Shown: one piece after another, positions 28,150-40,810 of the stretch | How positions within the stretch are numbered: the stretch's first letter is position 1 | Layout: the number at the start of each line of letters is the position of its first letter | NCBI GenBank assembly: GCA_003194525.1 | Contig: NBIV01000104.1 | Coordinates: 124,001 to 188,000, forward strand | Length of the DNA: 64,000 nt | DNA from: Gracilariopsis chorda | Lineage: Eukaryota; Rhodophyta; Florideophyceae; Gracilariales; Gracilariaceae | Direction: 5' to 3' | Made by a program: the position numbers and the translations under genes | The notes under the pieces: generated by a model | Seen by the model: the letters and a program-made list of their open reading frames with translations, nothing else | What the model was told of the DNA's origin: nothing | Database searches by the model: none

Positions 28150-30290
28150 AATTATAAAGTGCACCGGACACTTGGACTGCAGACGAACACCACGCAGACT
28201 TTCACAGCCGTGTTGGACATTGGTGCAGGCCCAAACCTGGTACATCCTAAGGTTTTCCGTTGGGCTGGGAGAGGATGCTGTCAGAAAGGAAGTCGCCAAG
28301 GGTGACGGACGCGTCGCGCTGACCAACAGATATCCGCGGGGTCATCCTGCTTTACATCCAATTGGGTCACCTGAAGGTGAGGACTTGGTTTCTTGTATGT
28401 CCGAACCTGTTGGCAGAGGGTATCCTAGGGGCCAGTTTTATTGATAGATATGTAAAAGCTATCTATCCTGGCCGAAGGAAAGTTGCATTTCATCGACGAC
28501 CTCCATTGGCCGTTGTGGGAGCACGCCCCGGACCCAAAGCCACCCCCTCGAGACCGAGGTTCCCCAAGCGGACGGTATCCAATAAGGTACGCTTGGCCAA
28601 GGCAATAGTAATATCGCCGATGACCCAAGTGGCGGCTGCTGCAGTATCTGACTTCTCAGGTCTTGTATCGTTGCAGAATCTCCCCAAGTTGATCAGGAAG
28701 CATTCATCGTTGAAAGCCAATAGAGTGATGAATGTTGTACCCAATAGGCCATTCGCGGCTACAATGAGAAATTTCCGCGATAATCCCACCAGGCTGCCCA
28801 TAGGGACGGTAGTTGGCATTAATCTACCTGCCCCAGTGGCCATCATAGAGTTTCAGCTCGGAAACTGGCCGTCGAGTAGCGTACCAGTGGCCAATTGGAA
28901 GAACGAAGTTAACCTCGGTGAGGATTTCGAGCCCAATAAGAAACAGGTCACTGACCTCCTGAATTGCTTTGCCGGAATGTGGAGTGGCAAGCTGGGACAG
29001 ATAGATGCGAAGAAATACAACATCGACCTCAAAGATGGACCGACACCGCAGTACCAGCACCCTTATAGGACAGGCTTGAAGAAAAAGAAATAGTAGCAAA
29101 AGAGATGGAGAAGATGTGGACCGCCGGAGTAATTGAACGTGCCCCACCCAATGAGGCCGAATGGACAAGCCCTTTTGTCCTTGTGGCCAATAAAAAAGGG
29201 TCCCGTATGGTTTTGCATTGAGTAACGTAAGCTCAATGCTTTGAACAAACGGGACACCTATCCTATTCTGAGGATGGATGACTGTCTTGATTTCCTGGGG
29301 GATGCGCAAGTTTTTACCACGTTGGACGCAAATTGCAGCTACTGGCAAGTACCAATGGACGACAAGGCTAAGGCCTTGACTACCTTTACGACCCACGAGG
29401 GACTGTTCCGATTCACATGGATGCCCTTCGGACTGAAGAACGCACCGGCGACCTTCCAGTGGGCAATGGATATCATACTATCCAGGGTCAAATGGAAGAT
29501 TGCCCTGGTCTACTTGGATGACGTAATCATATTTTCGAGGTCCGTTGGTGAGCACTTCACTCATGTGAAGGCTGTCCTAAGGTTACTCCAGCAAGCCGTT
29601 GTCACTCTAAAGCTGCGGAAATCTTTTTTATTCCAGCTCTCTGTGGACTATGTTGGCCATTTGGTCTTACCTGGTAAGCTCCAGGTGGCAAAAACTACGA
29701 AGAAAGCCGTTAGGGATGTGAAACCCCCGAGGACCCACACGGAAATGCGATCTATTTTAGGCCTATGCAATGTTTACCGAAGGCTTGTACTTGGTTTCGC
29801 GAAGATTGAGTCTCCGCTGAACGAGATGCTCAAAAAAGGGACCCCTTCGGAATTGGATGACCTAACGGACGAGCAGTTCGAAGCCTTCCCGAGCCTCAAG
29901 GACCATTTTGTAAACCCCCCAATCTTGGCCTCGCCCAGGGCAAACAAACCGTACATCCTTGATATGGATGGCTCGGCAACCCAGGTTGGATGCGCACTGC
30001 TCCAAGAGCAGGATTCTCCAAAGGAATATCGACCGATTGGATACTGGAGCCGTGCGTTAACGGAGGCCGAAAGGGACTACAGCACGTCCGAATGGGAATG
30101 CTTGGCCATTGTCTGGTCAGTTTTACTCCTGCGGCCTTACCTGAAGGGTACTCGGTTTACCATTAGAACAGACCACAATGCCCCCCAATGGCTTCTGAAT
30201 ATGACCGATGCGTCATCCCGTTTGGCCCGCTGGAGACTCCGGTTGGCCGAACTTGAGTACGATGTTACCTATAGGCCTGCTTAAAGCACA
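28150..30290 (+). mobile_element. Protease, reverse transcriptase and RNase H zone of Ty3 element 1 (fossil)
   Basis: A retropepsin-like AVLDIGAGPNLVHP motif lies near 28210. The reverse transcriptase shows FRFTWMPFGLKNAPATFQ and the catalytic YLDDVIIF block. An RNase H follows with LDMDGSATQVGCALLQ and IRTDHNAPQWLL. All are typical of Ty3/gypsy pol. Confidence 0.85.
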
Positions 30291-30739
30291 AAGCCGCTGG
30301 TGCGTTATCTCGTATCCTGACCGATGGAACGACTCAAACCCCATTGGACGATTAGATTCCCACCAAATGGGTACGTCCACAAGATACAGACGATGAGCCG
30401 GAAATTGGTCACCTGGTAGGAGAAGTTACCACTAGCCAAGGGAATAGAGAAGAACCTAAATTCATGTTATGCACTATTGACTGGGAGGACCCATCCTTGG
30501 AAGTCCACGTGGCCGAATCGGAAATAGGAGACCTCACTCCCATATCCTTCGAGTTATTCTTCGCGGTCCAGAAGGGTGATGAACAGTGTGTCAAGTGGGC
30601 TAATGCAGTCGGTACCCCTGGGTCCTTGTTTGATTATGACAGTCACAGAATATTGTGCAGCCGCTCTCCATTTGATGGGGCAATACAGCGCGTTGTTCCA
30701 AATGCCCTTCAGGCCAGACTTCTGTATCAGGCTCATTAA

Positions 30740-31690
30740 ACTCGGTTGCCTGGCCACCCAGGCGGGACGAGGATGTATCAGATCATAAGGAGATTTTTGT
30801 ATTGGCCCCTCATGGCCAATGATATAATGGAGACCGCATGGGGAGGCGCAGCATGCACCAAAATTTGGGGGACACGAGCGCTACACCAGGGAAAACTTAA
30901 TATATTCCCTGCAGCAGGACCTTTGGAATTCGTCACTATGGACATCCTAGGTCCTTTCCCTAAATCGACCAATGGGCACTCCTTCATCTTTGTTATTACC
31001 GACAGGTTTTCCAAGAAGACGCGTGCTATTCCCCTACGGTCCACCACGGCAACTGATGCTGCTATGGCGTTTCTGGTGCATTGTATATACCCCTATGGTC
31101 TGCCGTTATATCTGTTGACCGACAGTGACCCACAATTTGTCTTCCAGTTCTTTGAACATGTGTGCTCGGCCTTAGTTCTAAAATACCTCCTGACCACCGC
31201 CTACCACCCGCACACCAATGGAAGAGCTGAGCGTTTTAATAGGACGCTGGCCTCTAGGTTGAGCCACTATGTGGCTGAGCACTAGTTGGACTCGGACGAT
31301 TACGTCCAACCTTTGGTCTATGCCTACAATAACCAAGTCCATAGTTACAGGGGTACCACACCCTTTGACCTTGCCCTGGTCCGGGCGCGCCCGCCCTACA
31401 CGGTCGACCTACAGGATACAGGCATCCTTCAGGAAGTTACTGGCGAGATGATGTCATCTCAGGCCAAAAGGTATTCGCGTAAGGGAATCGATTCTATCCT
31501 GAAGGCAGCCCAGACCCATTTGGACAAAGCGCAGAAGCCCTACAAAGCGGACTTTGATAAGGCCATCTGGTTTGTGTCACAGTTTTCTCCAGGAGACTAT
31601 GTATATTTTGGATCTGCCAGCCAAGGAAGAACACGAGACCGAGGACACTGCGTCCAAGCTGGTACCTCGATCCACCGGACCATATAGGGT
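30740..31690 (+). mobile_element. Integrase zone of Ty3 element 1 (fossil)
   Basis: The integrase core is recognised by EFVTMDILGPFPKS, then LLTDSDPQFVFQFF and TAYHPHTNGRAERFNRTL, which carry the three acidic core positions. The upstream zinc-binding part is degraded. Confidence 0.8.
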
Positions 31691-32009
31691 TATCAAGTCT
31701 ACTGGTCATACCGTTACAATAGACCAAGACGGCCTTCAGGATATTTTTTCCACGGACAGCGTGTCCATGGCGTCTCGACCGTTGCTTGGACCAATGCACC
31801 ACCCTACCGTCAGTGCGAGTGTACCGCTGGCCATTGCGCGCACATCCCCACGCGTCCTGACGCCAGCACCACCGCCGCGTACACGCTCCGTTACCGCCGA
31901 CCCTTTTGGCTCTCATTTCAATAAAGTGGGTCCACAGGGTGCAGTTGCCGACAACCGCAGCGGCCGCAAAACCGTCTCGTCAGACGACGGCTAAGTAGCC
32001 TTCGAGGAC

Positions 32010-32183
32010 ATGTATTTACCAGAGGAGGACCGCTGCGAATATGTCGTAGACCGCATCGTCTCCGCTGGCCTTGACAGAAAAAGGAAGGTGCTCTACAAAG
32101 TCCGCTGGTATGGCTATGGCCTGGAGGAGGACCAGTGGATACCACCTGAAAATATCCCGGCGAATTTTATTAATCGCAATTGA
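32010..32183 (+). mobile_element. Chromodomain of Ty3 element 1 (fossil)
   Basis: A short open stretch reads as a chromodomain, with EYVVDRIV at its start, YKVRWYGYGLEEDQWIPPEN in the middle and a C-terminal helix. This places the element among the chromoviruses, whose chromodomain steers integration to marked chromatin. Confidence 0.8.
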
Positions 32184-35100
32184 ACCAAAATGGGCTACAC
32201 GGAGCGCGATCTCCGAAAAGGGCGTATCCCTGACCACAGGTTCACTGCTAAGGCGCCCCGCAACGCCACTGGCCAATAGGCACGTGTGCGTGCCACGGGA
32301 CATCTGCAATCCGCCTCCTGGCCCTGGCGCTCGCTCCGTCTTCCTCCACACGCCTGCATGGAAAGCAGTGGGAACGCCAACTTCGGACCCACGGAACTGG
32401 CCTTAGAAAAGCATACCCCAAGGTTTTGTGAAGCGCAAATCGCACTTTGACAGCCAAGGCGTATCTCTACCAAAGGCCAACCATGGGGAACCAGCCGTTT
32501 GCCAGGGCCACCCTGCGGACGTCCTCGCTAAGCACATCGGGGCGTTACCCCACCATGGGCCACACGGAGCGTGCTCTTAGGGAGGGGGGGTTATGGCCAC
32601 AGAGATTATTTTCGCCACAAATCGCCTCCGACCAATAGGACTGCGATTGTGTCACGGCGCGCCCTTGAACCGGCTTCCACAACCCCACCTTCACCGTCTT
32701 CCTCAGGCCGAACTATGGCCGAAAAAGAACCGCAGCAACTTCAGCCCCCGTAATTGGACTTCAAAAAAGGGTCCCAAGGGGTCTCACGGGCGTGAATGAT
32801 GGCCGGAGGTGTAAGGTTTGATCTGACGAAACACAGACCATGGGACTTGAATAAGGACTCAGGGCCTGAAGGACGAATATCAGCGAAGACATCCCGAACT
32901 AGAACCCATGTGGACAGTGTGGAAGACTCAAGGCTTTACTTAGTACGACAGCGACCAGATAGCCCGAGGGAACAGCAGAAGAACCGACGCGCGCGCGCTT
33001 GCGAACTGGGCTATGGGCCGACGTGGACGAGTGAGCCGGAGAATTCTCGGTTTTTGACAGGTTCAGACCGAGTCGTTTGTGCAAGTCGGCCGCCACGGAA
33101 GTTGAAACAACTTTAGAGTTCTCCTCCAGAATTGTCGACAATGCCTCCTTGACCTCTAGGTTCTTCCTCACCAGGAACTCGTACCATGACGCTCTAGGGA
33201 ACCACTACTGCACCGCAAGCAACGCCTCGCCGACCCCAATGTGTGCGGTTACGCCTGCCGAACGGCAAACCCCGGCGAGCTCCTCATAGGCTCGAGTTAC
33301 GTCCATAGGTATCGCAGGTGGCGGAGGTGGCGCTGGCGCAGTGACCGCCATAGAACGCAGCGGACTAGTAACGGTGGCCATTGGACCAATGGAAGACTCA
33401 GGAAGCTCGACCACGAGGTGCGCTGAAGGAGGCTTCCAAGAGGAAGCAGTGAAAGGCACGGTTGGCAGACCATCGGAAGGAGGTCACAGGCAAGCAATAT
33501 CAAACCCAATGGCCTGCGGATAACAGTCCGGGATGGTCCGATGCGGTACATCGACTGGTTTGTCCAATAAGGGCTTCGCGTCGTAGGCCTTGCCTTCATC
33601 GTGACCCAAAGTATGCTCCGGAATCGGCCAGAACTCGTCTGCGTCGTAGTCGTACCACAAGTATCCACGGTTCTTTCCCCAATCGACCTGGAGTACATAA
33701 TCTAAAAGCTTCTCCGTGTGCTCCGCGCTATACACGCTGCTTCGAACTATTTTGTGCACCCCTAGCTCTCGAACGAACGCTATGAGGCGGGGAGGCAGGG
33801 GCACCAATCGACCCTCAGGACTCGGAATGATTTCTTCATTCCAAATACGATGGTTAGACTCATGGACATTGGCATGCACGCCGGTACTGGCAGTATCCAA
33901 AAAGGCCGTGAGGCAGAATAGCGCCCATTTCACAAAGAAGACCTGCCAGGTACGCCAAGGGAGTAGCTGACGGAAATCGCCCTGCAGTTGGGTGGTATGT
34001 TAAGCCACAATGAACGGAGTAGGGACCATGAGGACATTAGATACAGTCCAAATGGACGCCTCAGGACTCGCAGCGACCGGGGGCATGGGAACATAGACTT
34101 TGGCCCTACGAGACGGCGGCATATCGCGGAATTCGACCTGACGCCAGCAGAAGAAGTACTTTCAATTCGTCCGGATACGGCCATCGGGTTCAATCATGTC
34201 ATTTCAAAAGGACCTGTTGGCAAACCAGTACTACCTATCGTAAGGAGGTTTCTAGCATATGAGCCTCAGAGTTATGGTCGCCAGGTGCGAACGAAGAACG
34301 AGGGTCACCATGTAAGAGGTATAGGTCCGCGAGGAGCCAGTTAACCCTCTATTGGTTATCATCATCTTCGTCGCATCACACGTACGGCATGTCCGGTCGG
34401 ACCAAGTCACGGCAGCATGTCACCGCTTGGACGTCTGCGGGGAGATGTAGCCACCACTTGTACCAAGAGGTCTCTCGCGCGTTCTTCTTCTCACGGACAT
34501 AATTCGGAATTGCCGCGAATCTACGGGCGCCCAAATATTGGTCCTGATAGCGGATGAACTCCCCGACCAAACTGGGCAAATGAATGCTTCTTATGGCCAT
34601 CGAATTGCGCCCCAAGCTATGGTTATACCTTTCCCCGGGATGGGCGTACGTGCTTCTGGCGGGGACTAAAGCCATTGGAGAGGATTCCACAGTGACGGCT
34701 GACCGCGGGATAGGATCACTGTCGTCGCACAGCGGGCGAGGGCCCCAAGGGGTTGAGTACGAATCTGTTCTAAAGGACATGCCGATTGGAGTAATCGCCA
34801 AGCGTAATGGCGAAGGGTTGGAATAGGAGATCTCTGGGTGCACTATAACGTGGAGACCAACGGACTCCGCACGCGATCGCCGTGGGGATGCAAAGGACGA
34901 CCTGAAAGAAGCGGAGCGCATGAAGTAGTTGCAAGAGCACAGTAGCGACACCCTGGCCGTATACTTGGGCGCCCAATGGACCCACAAGTGATTCATTCAT
35001 CTCCGTGGCCACTGGCATTTAATACCGCACAGGAACGCGGGCACGACCAATGGGCAATCCATATCCCTTCCCAGCCCTTACTGAGTCCTAGTAAGGAGGG

Positions 35101-35240
35101 GGGGCTAAACCAGTCAGTCGACCATTGGGATCGCTGCCAGCGCTAGTGCAGCTATCCTACCGGTCTTTACAAAAAAGTACACGGAAATGGGCGTCAGGGA
35201 GAAGTGGGTTGACGGTGAATTGTGCCGACGTGGCAGAAAC
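32184..35240 (-). mobile_element. 3-kb tail of Ty3 element 1 with antisense open frames
   Basis: Between the chromodomain and the purine tract lie 3 kb not needed for a standard Ty3 element. The longest frames are antisense: about 206 codons at 34376-34996 and about 149 codons at 33484-33933, with smaller antisense pieces at 33205-33459 and 32899-33171. Their amino acid texture is protein-like (for example FIRYQDQYLGARRFAAIPNY and NRGYLWYDYDADEFWPIP), but I recognise no family. Antisense frames between pol and the 3' LTR are known in some plant chromoviruses. Confidence 0.5.
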
Positions 35241-35254
35241 TAAGGGGAGGAGTA

Positions 35255-35786
35255 TGTATTACAATAGCCCTAAGGTCAGACGGCTGGCAAGCTGCAGTGC
35301 CGAAGAGGTGGACGAGGGACCATAGCACCACTGGTTCATGTCAATAGTAGCCACGTGAGTCGGAAATATTTGTGATCTGAGGTGTGACCTCCGGTGGACC
35401 TGGCACTGCAGCACAGTGCACGGTACGATAGTGTAGTATTTTATTAATTTTTTTTGAGTGGTAGTTACCGGTGGTCTAGAGCGCCTCGCCGACTATATTA
35501 GTTGGCTCGAGTGCAGCCAGCCACTGAAAAGTAAAGGCAAGCACCACCTCCGTCCTCTAGTCGCTTCCGAGTTTCCAGCGGACGCAGGCCTCCAAGCCAT
35601 CGTTACGACTGCGCCCGACCTGTACGGACCTCAGATAACGCCCGCCCATTGCGCCCGCATGTCAGAAGGTGCCCACGACACAACTAAACCGCAGTGTACT
35701 GTCACTCTAGTGGCTGGTACTCTGCCGCCGCTACCACTAGTAGGTACTACCTCCCCACTTGGCCTGTGAATTAGTAATCTACTACA
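35255..35786 (+). repeat. 3' LTR of Ty3 element 1
   Basis: 532 bp, preceded by the purine tract AAGGGGAGGAG and followed by the target duplication CTAGT. Partner of 25142-25669. Confidence 0.9.
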
Positions 35787-35791
35787 CTAGT

Positions 35792-38700
35792 GAACCATGA
35801 AATTCACTGCTTCCTTCTGCAGGAAACGTTCACTTTTCGTTCCACTCTGCTGTCTAGTGCTCACTTGACTCGCTTGTACTGCGCTACTGCTACGGTGGGT
35901 GACTCTGCCTACAACCGCCAATGGTCTGAAGGGCAGTACATTATGGATAAGGTTCATAAAAATGTATGCGGCCATGCCACCTATACTCATATCAAGACTT
36001 TGCTGCAGCGCAATCAAGTGTGGGATTATTCGATCGAGAAGTATTTGTCTCGTACCTTGGAAGAATGCATCAGTTGCTTCACTACAGCTCGTGCTCAACC
36101 TTTCCTTAAGGTCTCAATTAGTTCCCTATCCGACCAATTCAACGAAATTGTTTGCATTGACCACATGTTCTTGGACGAGGTATGCCTGTTCCACGCTATG
36201 GACGCCGATACTCGCTACTCGGCTGGAATTATTGTACCCAACACCTCCATGGCTCACGCTATCTCGGCCTTCGAGGCTGTATGGATATCTCCCTTCTGGA
36301 TTCCAGCAGCCGTCCTTTTCCATCCTGCGTTTCAAAGCGACCCGTTCACCAGCTACCTCAACAGTCTCGGTATTCATCCCCGTCCCATCCTACCACGACG
36401 TCACAACAAAAACGTCCTTGAATCCAAGCACAAAGTCATCCGGGACATCTTCGAGCGTTTGTAACACGCCTCGTGTTCCACCACGCCCACCCCGCTACCC
36501 CTTCCCATTCAGCAGTCGCTACCCATTTGCAACTACTTATATGGCAACGACGTGCTCTCTGCTTACGAGCTCGCCAAAGGTTTTACACGTCCCGTCGTCT
36601 CTATAGCTGCTCCTATTATTGTGCAAGACGAAATAGTGAAGGCCCATCAAGCCTCAGTCGCTAACTGCAAACTCACTTTGACCGTCCGTTGCAAGGCTAC
36701 TACTGAGATCCCTCTGTCAGTTGGAGATATGGTACAAATGTTTGTCAAGCACCAAAATCAAAAGCGAGGTCATTGGTCCTCCGCCAAACCAGTATTGAGC
36801 AACGATCGTGCGAGCCGAACTGTTACTTTACCTGGAGCTAACGGTCGCAACTTATCCGCTGCTATCGAAGATTTACGCCCCGCTGTCAGCAAAGACGAAC
36901 TCGCTGCCACGATTCAGGATGATTTAGATGACATGCACTCTTCTGTTCAGATGGTTATTGATGACACTGTTGATATAGCCTCCGATGCCGGCACGAACAC
37001 TCCTGACGAATACGCCCAGACCCCCCCGATGATGAAGAAGGTGATACTTCTGCGACGATGACCTGCCCGCATCCGATACCACTGCTGAGCTTCCTCCTAC
37101 TTCCAGTTCCGAACCTTCCAGTGAACATTTACTCAGCGAACCCACGATAAGTCCTGCCGGTCCAGACCAGCCCTCCATTGGTGCTTCCATTGAGATTTAT
37201 TGGCCGCTTGACAAATAGTACTGCCCTGGTACTGTTACGAGGTTCACTGCTAGCTTTAATAAGCACACTATTGGTTACGATGATGGCGGCAAGGATTTCA
37301 TTGACCTTAAGTCAACAACTTGGCGTTAGACTGGCGCTATGGACAGGAACACGGTTCTTAATTCGGGACCTACTGCTACTGAGAGTGAATCTGTCGAACG
37401 TCTTGAGCAAGTAACCACCGCCCCCATTTCTTCATCTGAAGTTCAACTGTCAACCGGCCAAGATCTCTTTCGGACGGAAAAGCAGACTGTCGCTGAGTTC
37501 TTTAAAATCTTGGGGTCGAAGGAATTCATGCTACATCAGGCTCAGTTTATGCCTCCCTTCGTTACTGAGAACGCTTACTCCAAAGAAAATATTGCATTTA
37601 AGAAGACTGTCCATGAAGTTCCAGTGTCTCAAATCCTCGATGATGCAAATTTTATCGGTATTTATGTGTTTTATAAGATCAAGAGGTGTGATGACAATTC
37701 ATTTGTTTTCAAGGCTAGAATCGCGCCGCATGGTAACGAAGATAAGGGTAATCATGCGTTGAAGACCGATTCCGCCACCTGTTCTCCTATTCGGCTTCAC
37801 ATCTTGTTCTCGATCGCCCCCCATACAGCATTGGGTTCTCGCAAAGATAGATTCTAAGAGAGCCTTCCTACAAACTGGCTCCGCAACTCGAGATGTCTAC
37901 ATTATCCCACGGCATGATTGCACTTCTAGATACCACTTTTAATGGTTGCTTCTAACTATAACTTATGGTCTTGTGAACGCCAGCGCAAAAAGTCAGCAAC
38001 TGGGCGACAATCTGTTGCGATCCCTAGGTTTCCTGCAGCTCGTTTGGGTATCCCACTTGTTCTACAGCCTTCAAGAGGATGCTCTGACATGCGTTGCTGT
38101 GAAAGTTGTTAACGACGCCCTGTTTGCAGCCCCACGCCACTTCACCGAAGACATTATCAGCTTGATACAACAGGACCTTCAGCTCGGTACTGTTTTCTTT
38201 GCACCTGATACTTTTCAGTTCTACGCTTTGACGATTACTCAGTACGATGAATATTCTGTTACTGTTCATGGTGACGACGAGCTTCAGTCCTTTGAACCTT
38301 TTTCGATCGACCGCATTAGACGCAGACAAGTTGATGAGCCGTTGAACCAATTGGAACTCAGAGCTTTTCGATCCCTTAATAGCTCAATTGGCTGGCTTGG
38401 CATTGCTGCATCTCCCTTTACTGCCATTGTTTCCAGCTTTTTGCAGCAGAAAGGACCTCATGTTACTATGAAACATCTTGTGTCACAGTTTAATGTTGTT
38501 CGAAAATTGAAAAAGCGTGGTACCTGCGCCGGTTATCACCGCCCTCCTGCAAAATCTTATCCTGTGTCTCTTCCTGCATTCGCAGATGCAATTTGCACGT
38601 TGGATCATGGACAGATTGGGTCTGTAACTGGGTTGATGTTTGGGAAAATCACGGAAGTATCGGTGTTTCATCGTATTTCTTGGTCTTGGGACAAATCTCG

Positions 38701-39251
38701 TCGATCAGTGAAGTCTATTGGCTCCGCAAAAACGCTTGCTGCAGGGGAAGCAATTGACGAGGGAAAGGTACTTCCTAATTCGTTCCGAAAACTACTCGCT
38801 GTGATGGTTGATTTGCCTGTCGTTGTGGACTCTAAGGACTTTTTCAATACACTTACGTACCGCTCCACTCGTACCGACCTTTCTGTCATACGCTACGTGT
38901 TCTAGACTCGCAACTTCTCCCGAATAATTTGGATCGCGGGCAAAGTTAACCTTGCCAACTCTCTGACGAATTTGGATAGCCCTTTGTGCACCTCCCTTGA
39001 GATCTTGCTCAACTCAGGTATGTTCCGCTTGATACAAATGTGTGTGAACATCGAATTTCCGGACGGTTTACTGGCTGATCATATTTCTTAACTGGGTTGA
39101 TTCGGTTATCTCTCTAAGAATCTTCATTTGTTTGTCATTTTGTTGTTCTCGCTTGTCGCTTTTCGTTTTTCTTGCCTCCTGTGTTTTATGGTCAGTTTTT
39201 TACATTTGGGTACCTGTCTCGGTGTACCTTCCTCCCCAAAGATGAATGAGT
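35792..39251 (+). mobile_element. Copia integrase, Tudor-like, RT and RNase H zone (fossil)
   Basis: After the Ty3 insertion the copia pol resumes. An integrase-like region lies near 35850-36460 (CIDHMFLDEV...), followed by a GDMVQ...KRGHWSSAKPV region near 36720-36870. At about 37180-37330 there is a Tudor-like segment with IEIYWPLD and GYDDGGKDFIDL patterns. Reverse transcriptase fragments (VFKARIAPHG) and an RNase H region (IRRRQVDEPLNQ..., VVDSKDFFNTL) follow up to about 38900. It is broken in several places. Confidence 0.65.
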
Positions 39252-39530
39252 ATGAATAGGTACAGTATGTATCGCCACAGGTTTCTGTGTAGAAGCACGA
39301 TGCGCGTTATCGGTACTGACTAACATTGCTGTTCGCGTCTGTTGGCGAGTATCTTTTGTATCGCGCCCTTTTTGTTGCGCCCTTTCAGCGTTTATGTACT
39401 GTCTTCTTCACACTACTTATAACCGGTATTCTACTCCTATCCAAGGAGGCGAGGTCTCGACGGCTACGATCTGGGTTCTGCTATCGTAAACCCCTGCTTG
39501 TTTTCCGTTGTTATCTTGTTCCTTGATTCA
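39252..39530 (+). repeat. 3' LTR of the copia fossil
   Basis: Partner of 23533-23808, with the same start (TGAA) and TTCA end. No clean target duplication is seen outside the pair. Confidence 0.7.
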
Positions 39531-39708
39531 AATTGGAGTATATTTTTGTGCAGCATAAACTTTGCGCTCGCGCAGAAAAGACGAACACACAAAATAAGGC
39601 CACACTCCGACGGTAACGTTCAGTAAAATAAACAATGATAACGTGCTCATAGGTTAACTTTCCGAAAGCCACCGCAGAACGACTTGCAAGCGCTAGCTCC
39701 AAGAAACG

Positions 39709-40810
39709 ATGAAGCCCTTCCTCATCGCTCTCTTTGCAAAGCACTCCAGAGCCCACAGTCCCTGCTTGTTCCGCAAGAAACTGAATCTTGAAGGAATGAG
39801 ACGTCGTTATCGCCGCGTCACACCATGCAAACTACAACATTCAACTCTCTCTGCGTTTGAGAATTTTTTTGGCTCTGGTTGCAATCAATCACTCATCCCA
39901 CTCTGTGGGTTTGATGATGCCGCTTTTTGTCACCTCCTTGGGCCTTTTACAATCTCTTTGAATTTCTACTCTCCCTACAGCTCTGATGGGTTCATTCATC
40001 GACTCCCTGCTTGTCTGATTCGTCGTGGTAGACCCCGTACACTGGGCGCATTACGTTGTTTGGCACTACGCTTGACTTGGTAACGCTTCAGAGGCTCATT
40101 TGCTTCATTATGTATACTCCTTTGAATAAAATGCACCGTAGCATCTGTATTTTGTCGCTTCGGAAGACTTATATTGCTTAAGGCTCTAGCAAAAGATCAT
40201 GCCTCAAGAATTGCGATGCTTAACACGAATGAAGAACAAGAATTTAGAGAAGCATTTAAGTCAAAGTACTCTCTTTTAGGGGATGTCTACGCCGTCGCAG
40301 ATGGCCTCAAACTTTATCTGCAACAAATTTCCAATGGAATCATTCAGAACATGTTTCCCAATTGGTGGCAGCACGACCATTTTGTTTTCAATGTGTTTGT
40401 ATTTTTTTCTGATGGAGTATTATAGCGTGTTCGATAAATGCGCCAGGAAGTATGCATGATTATACCATTGCAAAATGGGGTTCAATATACAGAAAGCTCG
40501 AGCAGATTTATGTGAATACCGGGGGAACCTGTGTGGTGAACTCTGCTTTTAGTCACGGCAACTACCCTTTTCTACTGAAATCGTCGCAAGATGCACCAGA
40601 TTCTTTGGATATTTGTACCATTCAGCGCGCGAGACAAGCTACATATTCACTACAAAGCTCGGAGTGGGGAATACGTTCTCTGTAAGGCTCATCTACTCGT
40701 TTCCATGATAGGCTTCCATACAAGAAGCGAAGAGAACGTGGGGTAGTTCTGCACTTATTTGTAAGACTATTAAATGTATGCACTCGTCTAGTTGGTCTGA
40801 ATCAGATCCT
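39709..40810 (+). pseudogene. PIF/Harbinger transposase remnant (DDE_Tnp_4)
   Basis: Three frame pieces in order cover most of a Harbinger transposase. 39709-40083 ends with RGRPRTLGALRCLALRLTW. 40174-40425 holds KYSLLGDVYAVADGLKLYLQ (first catalytic Asp) and FPNWWQHDHFVFNVFVF. 40452-40685 holds TIAKWGSIYRKLEQIYVNTGG, then CVVNSAFSHGNYPF, where the second catalytic Asp has become Asn. A tail to about 40810 still reads LPYKK...VRLLN...RLVGLNQI. Stop codons separate the pieces, so it is dead. The element lies just outside the copia 3' LTR. Terminal repeats were not found by eye. Confidence 0.7.

Larger units (their letters stand above)
25142..35786 (+). mobile_element. Ty3/gypsy chromovirus fossil inserted in the copia element
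   Basis: Complete in outline: 5' LTR 25142-25669, gag, protease, reverse transcriptase with RNase H, integrase, chromodomain, a 3-kb tail, a purine tract (35242-35252) and 3' LTR 35255-35786. The flanking CTAGT is duplicated at 25137-25141 and 35787-35791, a perfect 5-bp target duplication. The LTRs are about 85% alike by eye, so the insertion is old but younger than its copia host. It is broken, with about ten lesions. Confidence 0.9.
23533..39530 (+). mobile_element. Ty1/copia-type LTR retrotransposon fossil, split by a Ty3 insertion
   Basis: Two related LTRs frame this element (23533-23808 and 39252-39530; roughly 83% alike by eye; TG at the start and CA at the end). The inner region has the copia order: gag and protease first, then integrase, reverse transcriptase and RNase H. 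It is interrupted between 25142 and 35786 by a complete Ty3 element. It is broken, with ten or more lesions, and old: its LTRs have diverged more than casual variation allows, and no clear target duplication is left. Confidence 0.75.
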
